DNA from: Rhizobiales bacterium GAS188
Lineage (GTDB): Bacteria; Pseudomonadota; Alphaproteobacteria; Rhizobiales; Beijerinckiaceae
Length of the DNA stretch: 64,000 nt
Direction: 5' to 3'
Assembly (NCBI GenBank): GCA_900104855.1
Contig: FNSS01000001.1
Location: 6,829,001-6,893,000 of the forward strand
Shown here: piece after piece, positions 43,367-51,695 of the stretch
How positions within the stretch are numbered: position 1 is the first letter of the stretch
Layout of the letters: every line of letters starts with the position of its first letter
The notes under the pieces: model-generated
Seen by the model: only the letters and a program-made list of their open reading frames with translations
What the model was told of the DNA's origin: nothing
The model's database searches: none
Position numbers and translations under genes: made by a program

Positions 43367-44641
43367 TCACGAACTCACGCAGGCGGCGGCGCGGCTGAGC
43401 AGCAACTCGCGCTCGCGGGCGTTTCGCGTCAGCGACGCTGCGCGCTCGAACGCGGCACGCGCCTCGTCGCTGCGGCCGAGCTTGGCGAGGAGATCGCCGC
43501 GCACGGCCGGCAACAGGTGATAGGTCTCGAGCGAGGGCTCCGTCATCAGCGCCTCGACGAGCGCGAGGCCCGCCTGCGGACCGAAGGCCCTGGAGACCGC
43601 GACCGCCCGGTTCAACTCGACGACAGGTGAGGGCGCAAGCTCGGCCAGCGCGTCGTAGAGCCCGGCGATGCCCGGCCAATCGGTCTCCGCCGCCGTGCCG
43701 GCCCGCGCATGGCAGGCGGCGATCGCGGCCTGCAGCGCATAAGGGCCGAGCGCTTGCCCTCGTCCCTTCGCCCCCGCCTCGGCCCGCTCGAGGGCGGCGA
43801 GGCCGCGCCGGATGAGGAGCTGGTCCCAGCGGGTGCGGTCTTGGTCCGGCAACAGAACCGCCTCGCCCTTGGGGCCGATCCGCGCGGCCGAGCGCGACGC
43901 CTGGATCTCGATGAGCGCGATCAGGCCATGGACCTCGGGCTCCTGCGGTGCGAGCTCGGCCAGGATGCGCCCGAGGCGCAGCGCCTCCTCGCAAAGCCCG
44001 GGCCGCATCAAATCCTCGCCCTCGGTTGCCGCATAGCCCTCGTTGAAGATGAGGTAGATCGCGGCCAGCACCGAGGACAGGCGGGCGGACCGTTCGGCTT
44101 CGCGCGGGATCTCGAACGGGACGCGCGCCGCCGCAAGCGCCCGCTTCGCCCGGACGATGCGCTGCGCGATGGTCGGTTCCGGCACGAGGAAGGCCCGCGC
44201 GATCTCGTCCGTCGTCAGGCCCGCGACGAGGCGCAAGGTCAGCGCCACGCGCGCGTCGGTCGAGAGCACCGGATGGCAGGCCGTGAACATCAGCCGCAGG
44301 AGATCGTCGCCGATATCGTCGTCGATCGCCGCATCGAGATCGGACACCGCTTTGTCCTCACCTTCGATCTCGCGACCGAGCTCTTCATGCTTGCGTTCGA
44401 TGAGCTTGCGGCGACGCAGCGTGTCGATCGCGCGGCGCTTGGCAGCCGCCATCAACCAGGCCCCGGGATTATCCGGAACGCCGGCCGCCGGCCAGCGTTC
44501 CAGCGCCGTCACCAGGACATCCTGGGCCAGCTCTTCGGCAGCGCCGACATCGCGCAGGATGCGCGCGATGCCGGCGACCAGGCTCGCCCATTCGATCCTG
44601 AAGACCGCGTGAATCGTGCTGTTGATGTCGGTTGCCGTCAC
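43367..44641 (-). CDS. ECF42-type sigma factor with C-terminal extension
   Basis: A 424-residue sigma factor. Regions 2 and 4 (about residues 10-180; LRDVGAAEELAQDVLVTALERWP, then GLTTDEIARAFLVPEPTIAQRIVRAKRAL) are followed by a long DUF6596/TPR-like extension (about 185-420; IYLIFNEGYAAT, PEVHGLIALIEIQASR). This layout and the adjacent YciI/DGPF genes define the ECF42 group, which lacks an anti-sigma factor and is thought to be controlled through its own extension. It is last in a three-gene minus-strand unit with two YciI genes. Confidence 0.92.
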   Translation of the reverse strand: MTATDINSTIHAVFRIEWASLVAGIARILRDVGAAEELAQDVLVTALERWPAAGVPDNPGAWLMAAAKRRAIDTLRRRKLIERKHEELGREIEGEDKAVSDLDAAIDDDIGDDLLRLMFTACHPVLSTDARVALTLRLVAGLTTDEIARAFLVPEPTIAQRIVRAKRALAAARVPFEIPREAERSARLSSVLAAIYLIFNEGYAATEGEDLMRPGLCEEALRLGRILAELAPQEPEVHGLIALIEIQASRSAARIGPKGEAVLLPDQDRTRWDQLLIRRGLAALERAEAGAKGRGQALGPYALQAAIAACHARAGTAAETDWPGIAGLYDALAELAPSPVVELNRAVAVSRAFGPQAGLALVEALMTEPSLETYHLLPAVRGDLLAKLGRSDEARAAFERAASLTRNARERELLLSRAAACVSS

Positions 44642-44685
44642 TTGTGCTCCAAGTCACTGATGCTCGAAGTCGCCTATGCTCGAAA

Positions 44686-45051
44686 TCAGTTGCGCTCGAA
44701 GGCGGGCGCGTCGTGCATCTGGCGGATCTCGCTTTCGCCGTCACCTGCGATCTTGAGGAAGCGCTCGGCGACCTTGACCGCTTCTTCCATCGACGGCAGT
44801 TGCACGATGGCGAAGCCGCCGATCACCTCCTTGGCTTCGGCGAAGGGGCCGTCGGTGACGGAAAGCTTGCCTTTGGCGAGCCGGACCTTCGCGCCCTTCG
44901 AGCTCGGCAACAGCCCGTCGGCCGCGAGCAGCACGCCCGCCTCCGCCATCTCGCCGATGAAGGCCCCCATCGCGGCGAAGTGCTCTTGGGTCGGCGGCGC
45001 GGCCGTCTCCATGTCCTCCTCGGGCCTATAGATCATGATCATTCGCATCAT
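44686..45051 (-). CDS. YciI/DGPF-family protein 1
   Basis: A 121-residue small dimeric alpha/beta protein with the DGPF signature in SVTDGPFAEAKEVIGGF (about residues 66-80). It begins MMRMIMIYRPEE and ends with a helix and ESEIRQMHD. The start at 45051 has AAGGAG nearby. The family accompanies ECF42 sigma factors but its biochemical role is unknown. It lies 44 bp before the sigma gene and is a paralogue of the next upstream gene, suggesting tandem duplication. Confidence 0.9.
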   Translation of the reverse strand: MMRMIMIYRPEEDMETAAPPTQEHFAAMGAFIGEMAEAGVLLAADGLLPSSKGAKVRLAKGKLSVTDGPFAEAKEVIGGFAIVQLPSMEEAVKVAERFLKIAGDGESEIRQMHDAPAFERN

Positions 45052-45212
45052 CGTCTCCTTATGGGGCTCGAGGCCCGGATCGGGTCATAACTCGAGAGGT
45101 TCGGAGCCTGGCTCCAATGTCACGACGAACGGAGCCTCTCAAGATCGACACGCGGAGCGAGCATCGGGCGAAATTTTTCCGAGGCCGGGCGCCCACCTCG
45201 CCCCGCTGGCGC

Positions 45213-45578
45213 TCAGGGGAGATCGGCGAGCTCCCACACCTGCCCGAATCCTTGCACCTGCCGGATCTCGATCACGTCATGGTCCGATGCCGGACAGCGC
45301 GACGCCCAGGCGATCGCCTCCTCTTTCGACTTCACCTGGATCAGCCAATAGCCGCCGATCACCTCATTCGCCTCGGCGAAGGGCCCGTCGCTCACCTTGG
45401 GCTTCCCGTTTGACAACGATAGGCGCGCGCCTGTCGAGGGCGGATGCAGGCGCCCGGGCGCGAGCAGGACACCGGCCCTTTGCAGCTCCCTGGTGAATGT
45501 CGTCAGCGTCGCAACGGCCTCGGCGTCAGTCCTCGCCTCGACACGGGTTTTCTGGATCGTCAGCATCATGAAGCGCAT
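45213..45578 (-). CDS. YciI/DGPF-family protein 2
   Basis: A 121-residue paralogue of the preceding protein, same length and layout: MRFMMLTIQ at the start, KVSDGPFAEANEVIGGYWLIQ (about 62-80), and VIEIRQVQG near the C-terminus. AAGGAGAGG lies upstream of the ATG. It is probably the first gene of the YciI-YciI-ECF42 unit; the 161 bp between the two YciI genes shows no clear promoter. Function unknown. Confidence 0.9.
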   Translation of the reverse strand: MRFMMLTIQKTRVEARTDAEAVATLTTFTRELQRAGVLLAPGRLHPPSTGARLSLSNGKPKVSDGPFAEANEVIGGYWLIQVKSKEEAIAWASRCPASDHDVIEIRQVQGFGQVWELADLP

Positions 45579-45698
45579 CGCAGCCTCTCCTTCCGGTCAG
45601 GAGCCGGGCTGCGGGCCATTTCCGCCAGTCCCGGCACTGCCAGGACGACGAACGAGCGGAGCCGGGATCGACATGCCGCGGCTCTGGGACCGCTCCTT

Positions 45699-45963
45699 GG
45701 GACCGCGACCGTCCCGGTCGCCCTTTTTTCCGGCGTGCAGCCCTCGCCCTACGTAAGGGCGGGCGGGAGAGGCTGTGAGTTTTTGAAATGATCACGAAGG
45801 GCGGTGTCGAGAACGTCGCGGAGAACGGGGCCGGCATCGACAGAGCAAGTTCTTGAAGGCCTTTTCCGACCATTTACGCTATTTACTCACAGCAAAACAG
45901 GCGGGTCCCGGCAAGTTTTTCCCGCTGTTTCAAAAACTCACAAGCTCGGACGCCCGCGGTCCC
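45699..45963. repeat. Family-1 REP element copy c, split by a MITE
   Basis: Left part 45699-45768 (from GGGACCGCGACCGTCC to GGGCGGGCGGGA) and right part 45948-45963 (GGACGCCCGCGGTCCC). Removing the insert and one GGA restores an intact element in the opposite orientation to copy a. It lies in the 479-bp space before the DUF4424 gene. Confidence 0.88.
45769..45947. mobile_element. 179-bp MITE-like element with IS1182-type ends
   Basis: Terminal inverted repeats GAGGCTGTGAGTTTTTGAAA (left) and GAGCTTGTGAGTTTTTGAAA (right, inverted) match 18 of 20, and the first 17 bp match the ends of the 1604-bp IS at 36402-38005. Flanked by the direct repeat GGA (45766-45768, 45948-45950). The interior holds no gene and does not resemble the IS interior by eye. 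It is presumably moved by the IS1182-like transposase. Confidence 0.82.
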
Positions 45964-45971
45964 ACCGCCCT

Positions 45972-46054
45972 GGGACCGCGACCATCCTGGTCGCCCTTCT
46001 TCCCAGCGTGGAGGCCTCGCCCTGCGCAAGGGCGGGCGGGACGCCCGCGGTCCC
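45972..46054. repeat. Family-1 REP element copy d
   Basis: An intact 83-bp copy ending 3 bp after the stop codon of the DUF4424 gene. Hairpins GCGACCA-TCC-TGGTCGC and GGGCG-GGA-CGCCC with the outer arms GGGACCGC/GCGGTCCC. It sits 8 bp after copy c in the same orientation. Confidence 0.9.
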
Positions 46055-46057
46055 AAC

Positions 46058-47131
46058 CTATTGCTGCGGATGCTCGGTGAGGATCAGCACGTCGAGATCG
46101 CGCGTCGGCACGTAGTCCGATTTCCGGATCTCGAATTGGGTCGGCGCGATCTTCTTCACCCTGTCGCCGCACAGGCTGACGAGATTTTGCGGGTCGCCCT
46201 TATCGACGACCAGGCGGAATGACCGGATGGGGCCGGCCCAATTGCCGCCCGTCGTGAGGATATAGGCGAGGCGCTGCTCCTCGAGCGGCGGGAAATCGCT
46301 CTTCGCCACCTGCTTGGCGCGCTCGATGGCGCCGAAGAAGGAGGCGTCCATGCAATATTTGCGCTGATATTCCTTGTACCAACTCTCTTTCGCGGCCTGC
46401 CTGCTGCCGAGCGCGGTGCCGGCCGAATAGCCGACGCTCGGCTTGTAGCGATGCTCGATGACCACCTCTCGGCCGGCCGGAAAGCTCTGCTCGAAATAAT
46501 AGGTCGTCTTCAGCGTCCAGCGCGGCCTCAGATGGATCAGCACGCCGCTGCCGTCATCGAACTCCTCGGTATCGGTGAGGCCCATGAAGCTGAGCTCGCC
46601 CCATTGCGCGTGCGACACCTGGTCGAGGGCGTCGTTGGTCGCCTTCAGCGCCGGCTGTAGCGGCACGCCGAGTTTGCGCAGCTCTTGCGTGCGGTCGACG
46701 CCCTTGGCGAACACCTTCTGCTCGACATGGGTGATGACCGGCCTGCCATCGGCCCAGGTCGAGAAATCGAGGAAGTTCTCGGGATTCTCGGTCGGCACCG
46801 AGATATTGTCGTCCGGGCCCTTGACGGTGATGTCCGGCATCGGAAAGGCGACCGTGACCGTCTTGTCCTGCGGACCGGTGTTGAAGAAATGATAGGTGAC
46901 CCTGATCTCCCTCGTCGAGACATAGAGATCCTCCGAGCGCATCTCGATATCGGCGCTCTTGGTGAGGTCGAGGCCGCCCGTCGCGAGCTCCGCGATCGAG
47001 TCATTGGCGCGCGCCGCGCTCACGCCCGAAGCGAGCGCCAACACCGAAAGCTGAAGCAAGATTGAAGGCTTGAGCAAGACTGAAGGCTTAAGGGCGAGAT
47101 TTCGATAGATTCGCAATTGCTGTCTCCGCAC
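46058..47131 (-). CDS. Exported DUF4424 protein
   Basis: A periplasmic protein of about 350 residues. The signal peptide core is LLKPSILLQLSVLALASG and includes an 18-nt tandem duplication (47056-47091). DUF4424 marks: DSIAELATGGLDLTKSADIEM at the mature start, VTYHFFNTGPQDKTVTVAFPMPD (about 78), YFEQSFPAGREVVIEHRYKPSVG (about 215), and C-terminal DYVPTRDLDVLILTEH. GTG 47131 gives the longest frame, but a TTG at 47116 has GGAGA at ideal spacing and may be the true start. Function unknown. Confidence 0.82.
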   Translation of the reverse strand: MRRQQLRIYRNLALKPSVLLKPSILLQLSVLALASGVSAARANDSIAELATGGLDLTKSADIEMRSEDLYVSTREIRVTYHFFNTGPQDKTVTVAFPMPDITVKGPDDNISVPTENPENFLDFSTWADGRPVITHVEQKVFAKGVDRTQELRKLGVPLQPALKATNDALDQVSHAQWGELSFMGLTDTEEFDDGSGVLIHLRPRWTLKTTYYFEQSFPAGREVVIEHRYKPSVGYSAGTALGSRQAAKESWYKEYQRKYCMDASFFGAIERAKQVAKSDFPPLEEQRLAYILTTGGNWAGPIRSFRLVVDKGDPQNLVSLCGDRVKKIAPTQFEIRKSDYVPTRDLDVLILTEHPQQ

Positions 47132-47255
47132 AAAATCGCGATACCCGGCAGGAGGACGACCCGCCCGAGCGAACGCGGCGGATCATAGCGGCGCGCCACG
47201 CCGGGTCACATCACGGAATCGGCAATTCACTCTTGCGCGCGACAGGGAGGTGAGC

Positions 47256-48029
47256 GTGAGCAACGGATTAGCGGGCCGGCGCGTGCTGGTGACGGCCGGA
47301 GCCGGAGGCATCGGCCTCGCGGTCGCCGAGCATCTGATCGCCCAAGGCTGCCGGCTATTCGTCTGCGATGTCGCACAAGAGGCCTTGCGGGAATTCTCGG
47401 CCCGTTTCCCGGAGCATGGCTGCGTCGCCGCCGATGTCGCGAATGACGCCGATGTCGAGCGCCTATTCGGTGAAGTTCGCGAAAGGCTCGGCGGTCTCGA
47501 TGCCCTCGTCAACAATGCCGGCATTGCCGGGCCGACCGGCGGCGTCGACGAGATCGACCCCAAGGAATGGCGCAGATGCATCGATGTCTGCCTCACCGGC
47601 CAGTTCCTGTGCACGCGCCTTGCCGTGCCTTTGCTGCGTCAGGCGGGCGGCGGCTCGATCGTCAACATGTCGTCTGCCGCCGGCAAATACGGCTATGCGT
47701 TCCGCACCCCCTATTCCTCGGCCAAGTTCGGGGTGATCGGCCTGACGCAGAGCCTCGCCAAGGAGCTCGGCCCGCAAGGCATCAGGGTCAACGCCATCCT
47801 GCCCGGCATCGTCGAGGGTCCGCGCATGGAAGGGGTGATCCGCTCGCGCGCCGCCCAGCTCGGCATCGGCTATGAGGAGATGGAGGCGCGCTATCTCGAG
47901 CGCATCTCGCTGCGCCGCATGGTGACGCCGGGCGATGTGGCGAACATGATCTCATTCCTCATCTCGGATGCGGGCCGCAATATCTCGGGCCAGTCGATCG
48001 CGGTCGATGGCAATGTCGAAACCCTGTGA
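47256..48029 (+). CDS. Short-chain dehydrogenase/reductase
   Basis: A 257-residue classical SDR. The NAD(P)-binding TAGAGGIG is near residue 13, LVNNAG near 87, catalytic Ser in IVNMSSAAG (about 138), and the YSSAK active-site Tyr/Lys near 153. The C-terminal NISGQSIAVDGN is standard. GTG 47256 was chosen because AGGGAGG lies 5-6 nt upstream; GTG 47250 would be on top of it. It overlaps no gene but precedes the hydroxyacyl-CoA dehydrogenase by 26 bp, so the two probably form an oxidation pathway operon. Confidence 0.92.
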   Translation: MSNGLAGRRVLVTAGAGGIGLAVAEHLIAQGCRLFVCDVAQEALREFSARFPEHGCVAADVANDADVERLFGEVRERLGGLDALVNNAGIAGPTGGVDEIDPKEWRRCIDVCLTGQFLCTRLAVPLLRQAGGGSIVNMSSAAGKYGYAFRTPYSSAKFGVIGLTQSLAKELGPQGIRVNAILPGIVEGPRMEGVIRSRAAQLGIGYEEMEARYLERISLRRMVTPGDVANMISFLISDAGRNISGQSIAVDGNVETL

Positions 48030-48055
48030 GGTCACCAACTTCTGAGGAGAAGAGA

Positions 48056-49000
48056 ATGGCGCGTGTCGCAATCATCGGAACGGGTTTCGTCGGTCGCGCC
48101 TGGGCGATCTCCTATGCACGTGCCGGGCATGATGTGGTGCTGTGGGACGAGGTCGCCGAGGCGCCGCGCCAGGCGCTGGGTTTCATGCGCATGGCGGTGC
48201 CCGAGCTGGCGCAGAACGGCCTGCTCGGCGAGCAGACGGCCGCTGCCGTGCTGGGCCGTGTCGGCATCGAAAGCGAGCTCGCGGCGGCGCTTGCAGGCGT
48301 TGCTTATGTCCAGGAGAGCACGCCTGAGCGCGTCGAGGTCAAGCGCGATATCTTCTCCCAGCTCGATCGCCTGACGCCGGCCGACGCGGTGCTGGCGAGC
48401 TCGACCTCGGCCATCCTGCCGTCGCGCTTCACCGAGCATCTTCCCGGCCGGCATCGTTGCCTCGTCGTGCATCCGATCAACCCGCCCTATCTCGTGCCGG
48501 CGGCCGAGGTCGTGCCGGCGCCCTGGACCTCGCCCGATATCGTCGAGAGAACGCGCGCCTTCCTGGTGGCGGCCGGTCATGCGCCGATCGTGATGAAACG
48601 CGAGCTCTCAGGCTTCGTCATGAACCGCCTGCAGGCGGCCCTGCTCGAAGAGGCGTTCCGGCTGGTCGAGGGCGGCTATGCCAGCATCGAGGACGTCGAT
48701 ATCGGCATCCGTGAAGGCCTGGCGCTGCGCTGGTCGTTCATGGGGCCGTTCGAGACCATCGATCTCAACGCGCCGGCAGGCGTTCGCGATTACGTGACGC
48801 GTTACAAGGGTATCTTCGAGGAGCTGTTCGGCCAGATGCAATGGCGCGCCGATTGGACCGGCAAAGTGCTCGACACGGTCGAGCGCGAGCGCCGGGCGCT
48901 GGTGCCGCAGGAGAAGCTCGCCGAGCGTGGCTTGTGGCGCGACCGGCGCCTCATGGCGCTCGCCGCCCATAAACGGCGCGCAGCGAGCGAGATCGGCTGA
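48056..49000 (+). CDS. 3-hydroxyacyl-CoA dehydrogenase family protein (lambda-crystallin/L-gulonate dehydrogenase-like)
   Basis: A 314-residue NAD-dependent dehydrogenase. Rossmann motif AIIGTGFVGRAWA (about residues 5-17), AYVQESTPERVEVKRD (about 83), catalytic-region VHPINPPYLVPAAEVVP (about 138), and the C-terminal domain start RELSGFVMNRLQAALLEEAFRLVEGG. The HPINPP variant of HFFNP is typical of the lambda-crystallin/L-gulonate and carnitine dehydrogenase branch rather than fatty-acid beta-oxidation enzymes. The ATG at 48056 has GAGGAGA upstream. Partner of the preceding SDR. Confidence 0.9.
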   Translation: MARVAIIGTGFVGRAWAISYARAGHDVVLWDEVAEAPRQALGFMRMAVPELAQNGLLGEQTAAAVLGRVGIESELAAALAGVAYVQESTPERVEVKRDIFSQLDRLTPADAVLASSTSAILPSRFTEHLPGRHRCLVVHPINPPYLVPAAEVVPAPWTSPDIVERTRAFLVAAGHAPIVMKRELSGFVMNRLQAALLEEAFRLVEGGYASIEDVDIGIREGLALRWSFMGPFETIDLNAPAGVRDYVTRYKGIFEELFGQMQWRADWTGKVLDTVERERRALVPQEKLAERGLWRDRRLMALAAHKRRAASEIG

Positions 49001-49063
49001 GACGGGCGAGCGAAGGCGAAGGCCAAAAGCCGCAGCGGAATGACCGCGGAGAATTCGGGACCT

Positions 49064-49149
49064 GGGACCGCGGGCGTCTCGCCCGCTCTTGCAACGGTGA
49101 GGCCAGCCCGGCGCCGGTAAGAAAGGGCGACCGAGACGGTCGCGATCCC
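49064..49149. repeat. Family-1 REP element copy e
   Basis: An 86-bp intact copy. Its first hairpin GCGGGCG-TCT-CGCCCGC is the exact empty-site equivalent of the locus where the IS1182-like element sits. It is in direct tandem with copy f, 3 bp apart. Confidence 0.9.
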
Positions 49150-49152
49150 AGT

Positions 49153-49238
49153 GGGACCGCGGGCGTCCTCGCCCGCTCTTGCAACGGTGAGGCCAGCTCG
49201 GCGCCGGTAGGAAGGGCGACCGAGACGGTCGCGGTCCC
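49153..49238. repeat. Family-1 REP element copy f
   Basis: An 86-bp copy, almost identical to copy e; the first loop is TCCT (4 nt). It ends 16 bp before the chemoreceptor stop codon. Copies e and f fill most of the 253-bp space between two convergent genes. Confidence 0.9.
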
Positions 49239-49253
49239 AGGGCGCGCGCGCCC

Positions 49254-51245
49254 TCAGAACTCTTCCCAACCATCGGCGTCGGGCGCAGCCTCGACCTTGC
49301 GGATAGCGGTTTCGCCCCGACGGCCGGCCACGGCCCTGAGAGCCGGCTGAGGCTTGCCGGAAAACGGCCTGGCAGAACTCGAATTGGCGGCTCGGGCCCG
49401 CATCGGCTCGACCTTGGCGGTGCCTTTGCTGGTGGCGCCGGCCCCAAGCTGGAACTGCGAGACGAGCTGCACGAGCTCGTCCGATTCCTGGGCCAGCGAA
49501 TGGGTCGCGGCGGTCGACTCTTCGGCCATCGCGGCGCTTTGCTGCGTGCCCTGATCCATCTGGTTGATGGCGGTGTTCACCTGCTGCAGCCCCGTCGCCT
49601 GCTCGCGCGCCCCGACCGCGATGTCGGCGATTATCGTGTTCATCTCGGCGATCTGGGCAGCGATCCGCTCGAGCGCCTGACCGGCCTTGCCGACCAGGTC
49701 CACGCCCTGCTCGACCTGCGTGCTCGAGGTGGAGATCAGCGCCTTGATCTCCTTGGCGGCTTCAGCCGAACGCTGCGCCAGGGCGCGCACTTCGGAAGCG
49801 ACGACCGCGAAGCCGCGGCCCGCATCGCCGGCACGCGCCGCTTCAACGCCGGCATTCAAGGCGAGCAGGTTGGTCTGGAAGGCGATCTCGTCGATCACCC
49901 CGATGATCTGGCCGATCTGCTGCGAGGACTTCTCGATGCCGCCCATGGCCTTGATGGCCTCGCGCACCACCGCGCCGCTCTTCTCGGCATCGGTCTTGGC
50001 GTTAGCGACCACGTCGCGCGCATGGGCCGCGCCCTCCGCGGTCTTCTTCACGGTGGCGGTGATCTCGTCGAGGGCCGCTGCCGTCTCCTCGAGGCTCGCG
50101 GCCTGCTGCTCGGTGCGCCGCGACATGTCGTCGGCTGCCCGCGAGATCTCCTCGGTGCCCGAGCCGATGCCCTTGGTGCTCGAGGCGATGGTCAGCATGG
50201 TGTGCTGCAGCTTCTCGACCGAGCGGTTGAAATCGAGGCGCAGCTTGTCGACCTTGGCCTGGAAGGGGGTCTCGAGGCGAATGGCGAGATCGCCGCTCGC
50301 CAGATGCTCCATGCCCTCGCCCAGCGCATCGGTGGCGAATTGCAGCTGGCGTGCCTCTTCGGCCTTCTCGGCCTCATGGGCGGCACGCGCTTCCTCGGCA
50401 TGCCGGTGCGTCATCTCGGCCTGCGCTTCGAGCCGCGTCTTCTCGATCGCCGCATCCTTGAACACCTGCACGGCCTGCGCCATGCGGCCGATCTCGTCGC
50501 CCGCGCCCGTGTCGGGGACGACGACGTCGTTTTGTCCTTGCGCGAGCATCAACATGGCCTTGCTCAGCCCGTCCAGGCGACGGCACAGGCCGAGCACGAC
50601 GACGCCGGCGAGACCTCCGATCGCGAGCAGGAAAGCGAGAGCGACCGACGCCGACACATAGACCTGATGCCAGATCTGAGTGCTGATATCGTCGATATAG
50701 ACGCCCGTGCTGATCGTCCATTTCCAGGGCGCGAACCATTTGGCGTAGGTCAGCTTCGGCGAAGGCTGATCGAGCGCTGCTCCGGGTCTTGGAAACAAAT
50801 AATCGACGAAACCCTCTCCCTTGTCGGCGGCGAGCTTCTGCATCTCGATGACGAAATACTTGCCGCTCGGATCGACCGACTTGCGCCCGTCATTTCCTTC
50901 ACGCTCGGGGCGGCCGCCATTGACGATGACGACGACATTATCGTCGAAGACCGAGAAGTAATCATCGATATTGTAGCGCATGGCGCGCACGGCCGCCTTG
51001 GCGCGCTCCTCCGCCTCCGGCTCGCTGATCTTGCCGGCCTTGAATTGCTGATATTGCAGCTCGACAACCTTATAGGCGACCTGGCTCACGGTCTTGAGCT
51101 GATCGCGGCGGGCGGCGAATATCGAGTCCGCCTCCATCCAGGTCAACACCGCCACGATGGCGACCAGCGCAACGCCGAACAAGGCGACAGTTGCCGCGAG
51201 ACGTCCCCGGACCGAATGGAGCCGGCGCAAGAGCCCGTGATTCAT
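49254..51245 (-). CDS. Methyl-accepting chemotaxis protein with Cache sensor
   Basis: A 663-residue transmembrane chemoreceptor. TM1 at about residues 15-37; a periplasmic single Cache-type domain at about 45-185 (YNIDDYFSVFDDNVVVIVNGGRPE, KLTYAKWFAPWKWTISTGVYIDD); TM2 at about 195-218; then HAMP. The signalling domain (about 400-600) has the hairpin tip IGVIDEIAFQTNLLALNAGVEAARAGDAGRGFAVVASEVRALAQRSAEAAKEIK. The C-terminus GWEEF resembles the CheR/CheB docking pentapeptide. Cache domains usually sense small organic ligands; the ligand here is unknown. No other chemotaxis gene is nearby. Confidence 0.93.
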   Translation of the reverse strand: MNHGLLRRLHSVRGRLAATVALFGVALVAIVAVLTWMEADSIFAARRDQLKTVSQVAYKVVELQYQQFKAGKISEPEAEERAKAAVRAMRYNIDDYFSVFDDNVVVIVNGGRPEREGNDGRKSVDPSGKYFVIEMQKLAADKGEGFVDYLFPRPGAALDQPSPKLTYAKWFAPWKWTISTGVYIDDISTQIWHQVYVSASVALAFLLAIGGLAGVVVLGLCRRLDGLSKAMLMLAQGQNDVVVPDTGAGDEIGRMAQAVQVFKDAAIEKTRLEAQAEMTHRHAEEARAAHEAEKAEEARQLQFATDALGEGMEHLASGDLAIRLETPFQAKVDKLRLDFNRSVEKLQHTMLTIASSTKGIGSGTEEISRAADDMSRRTEQQAASLEETAAALDEITATVKKTAEGAAHARDVVANAKTDAEKSGAVVREAIKAMGGIEKSSQQIGQIIGVIDEIAFQTNLLALNAGVEAARAGDAGRGFAVVASEVRALAQRSAEAAKEIKALISTSSTQVEQGVDLVGKAGQALERIAAQIAEMNTIIADIAVGAREQATGLQQVNTAINQMDQGTQQSAAMAEESTAATHSLAQESDELVQLVSQFQLGAGATSKGTAKVEPMRARAANSSSARPFSGKPQPALRAVAGRRGETAIRKVEAAPDADGWEEF

Positions 51246-51425
51246 GGTTCTGGATTTCCTGGACGCAGGGTCCCACCCTTGAGGCAGGGCGGCATCATGC
51301 CCTTCCGACGGCCGCCAAAATTCCGCGGCCCAACCATGCCCTGAGTAAGATTTGCCGCATTCCTCTTACCAAACCCTTAGCTGCCCGGGCTCGAGCCGAA
51401 AATCGGCTATGCATCCGCAAAAATA

Positions 51426-51436
51426 TTACGGTGACG
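51426..51436. repeat. Possible family-2 REP end
   Basis: TTACGGTGACG, identical to the left end of the family-2 element at 59615. A single end only, immediately beside REP copy g. Short enough that chance is possible. Confidence 0.35.
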
Positions 51437-51455
51437 CGAACCGACGGTCACGCCT

Positions 51456-51540
51456 GGGACCGCGACCGTCTCGGTCGCCCTTCTTCCCAATTGATGCAGG
51501 CCACGCCGTTCGCAAGGGCGGGCGGGACGCTCGCGCTCCC
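51456..51540. repeat. Family-1 REP element copy g (decayed)
   Basis: An 85-bp copy in the 450-bp space upstream of the ABC operon. The first hairpin (GCGACCG-TCT-CGGTCGC) is intact; the other end (GGGACGCTCGCGCTCCC) has mismatches in the stem. Confidence 0.82.
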
Positions 51541-51566
51541 AGAGTTACGGATGCACCTATCGGAAA

Positions 51567-51595
51567 TTGCAAAGCCTTCGGTTCCGTAACATAAT
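51567..51595 (+). promoter_or_regulatory. Sigma-70 promoter for the ABC operon
   Basis: TTGCAA (51567-51572) and CATAAT (51590-51595) are separated by exactly 17 nt. The start point would fall near 51602, about 95 nt before the ATPase gene. The leader includes three GGTCGATG-like repeats (51663-51698). Confidence 0.55.
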
Positions 51596-51695
51596 TTCAC
51601 AAACGACCCGAGAAAGCCGCATGCGGGGCGGGGCAAATTCGGTGCGGCGAGACATTCCCGCTGGTCGATGGACGTTTGTCGATGGATGCTGGTCG

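Noticed and set aside
36386..51540. Idea that the RAYT at 57758 mobilises the GGGACCGC repeats
   Set aside because: The RAYT is flanked by a different repeat (TTACGGTGAC...CTATTTCCC), which is the better cognate; no shared sequence with family 1 was seen.
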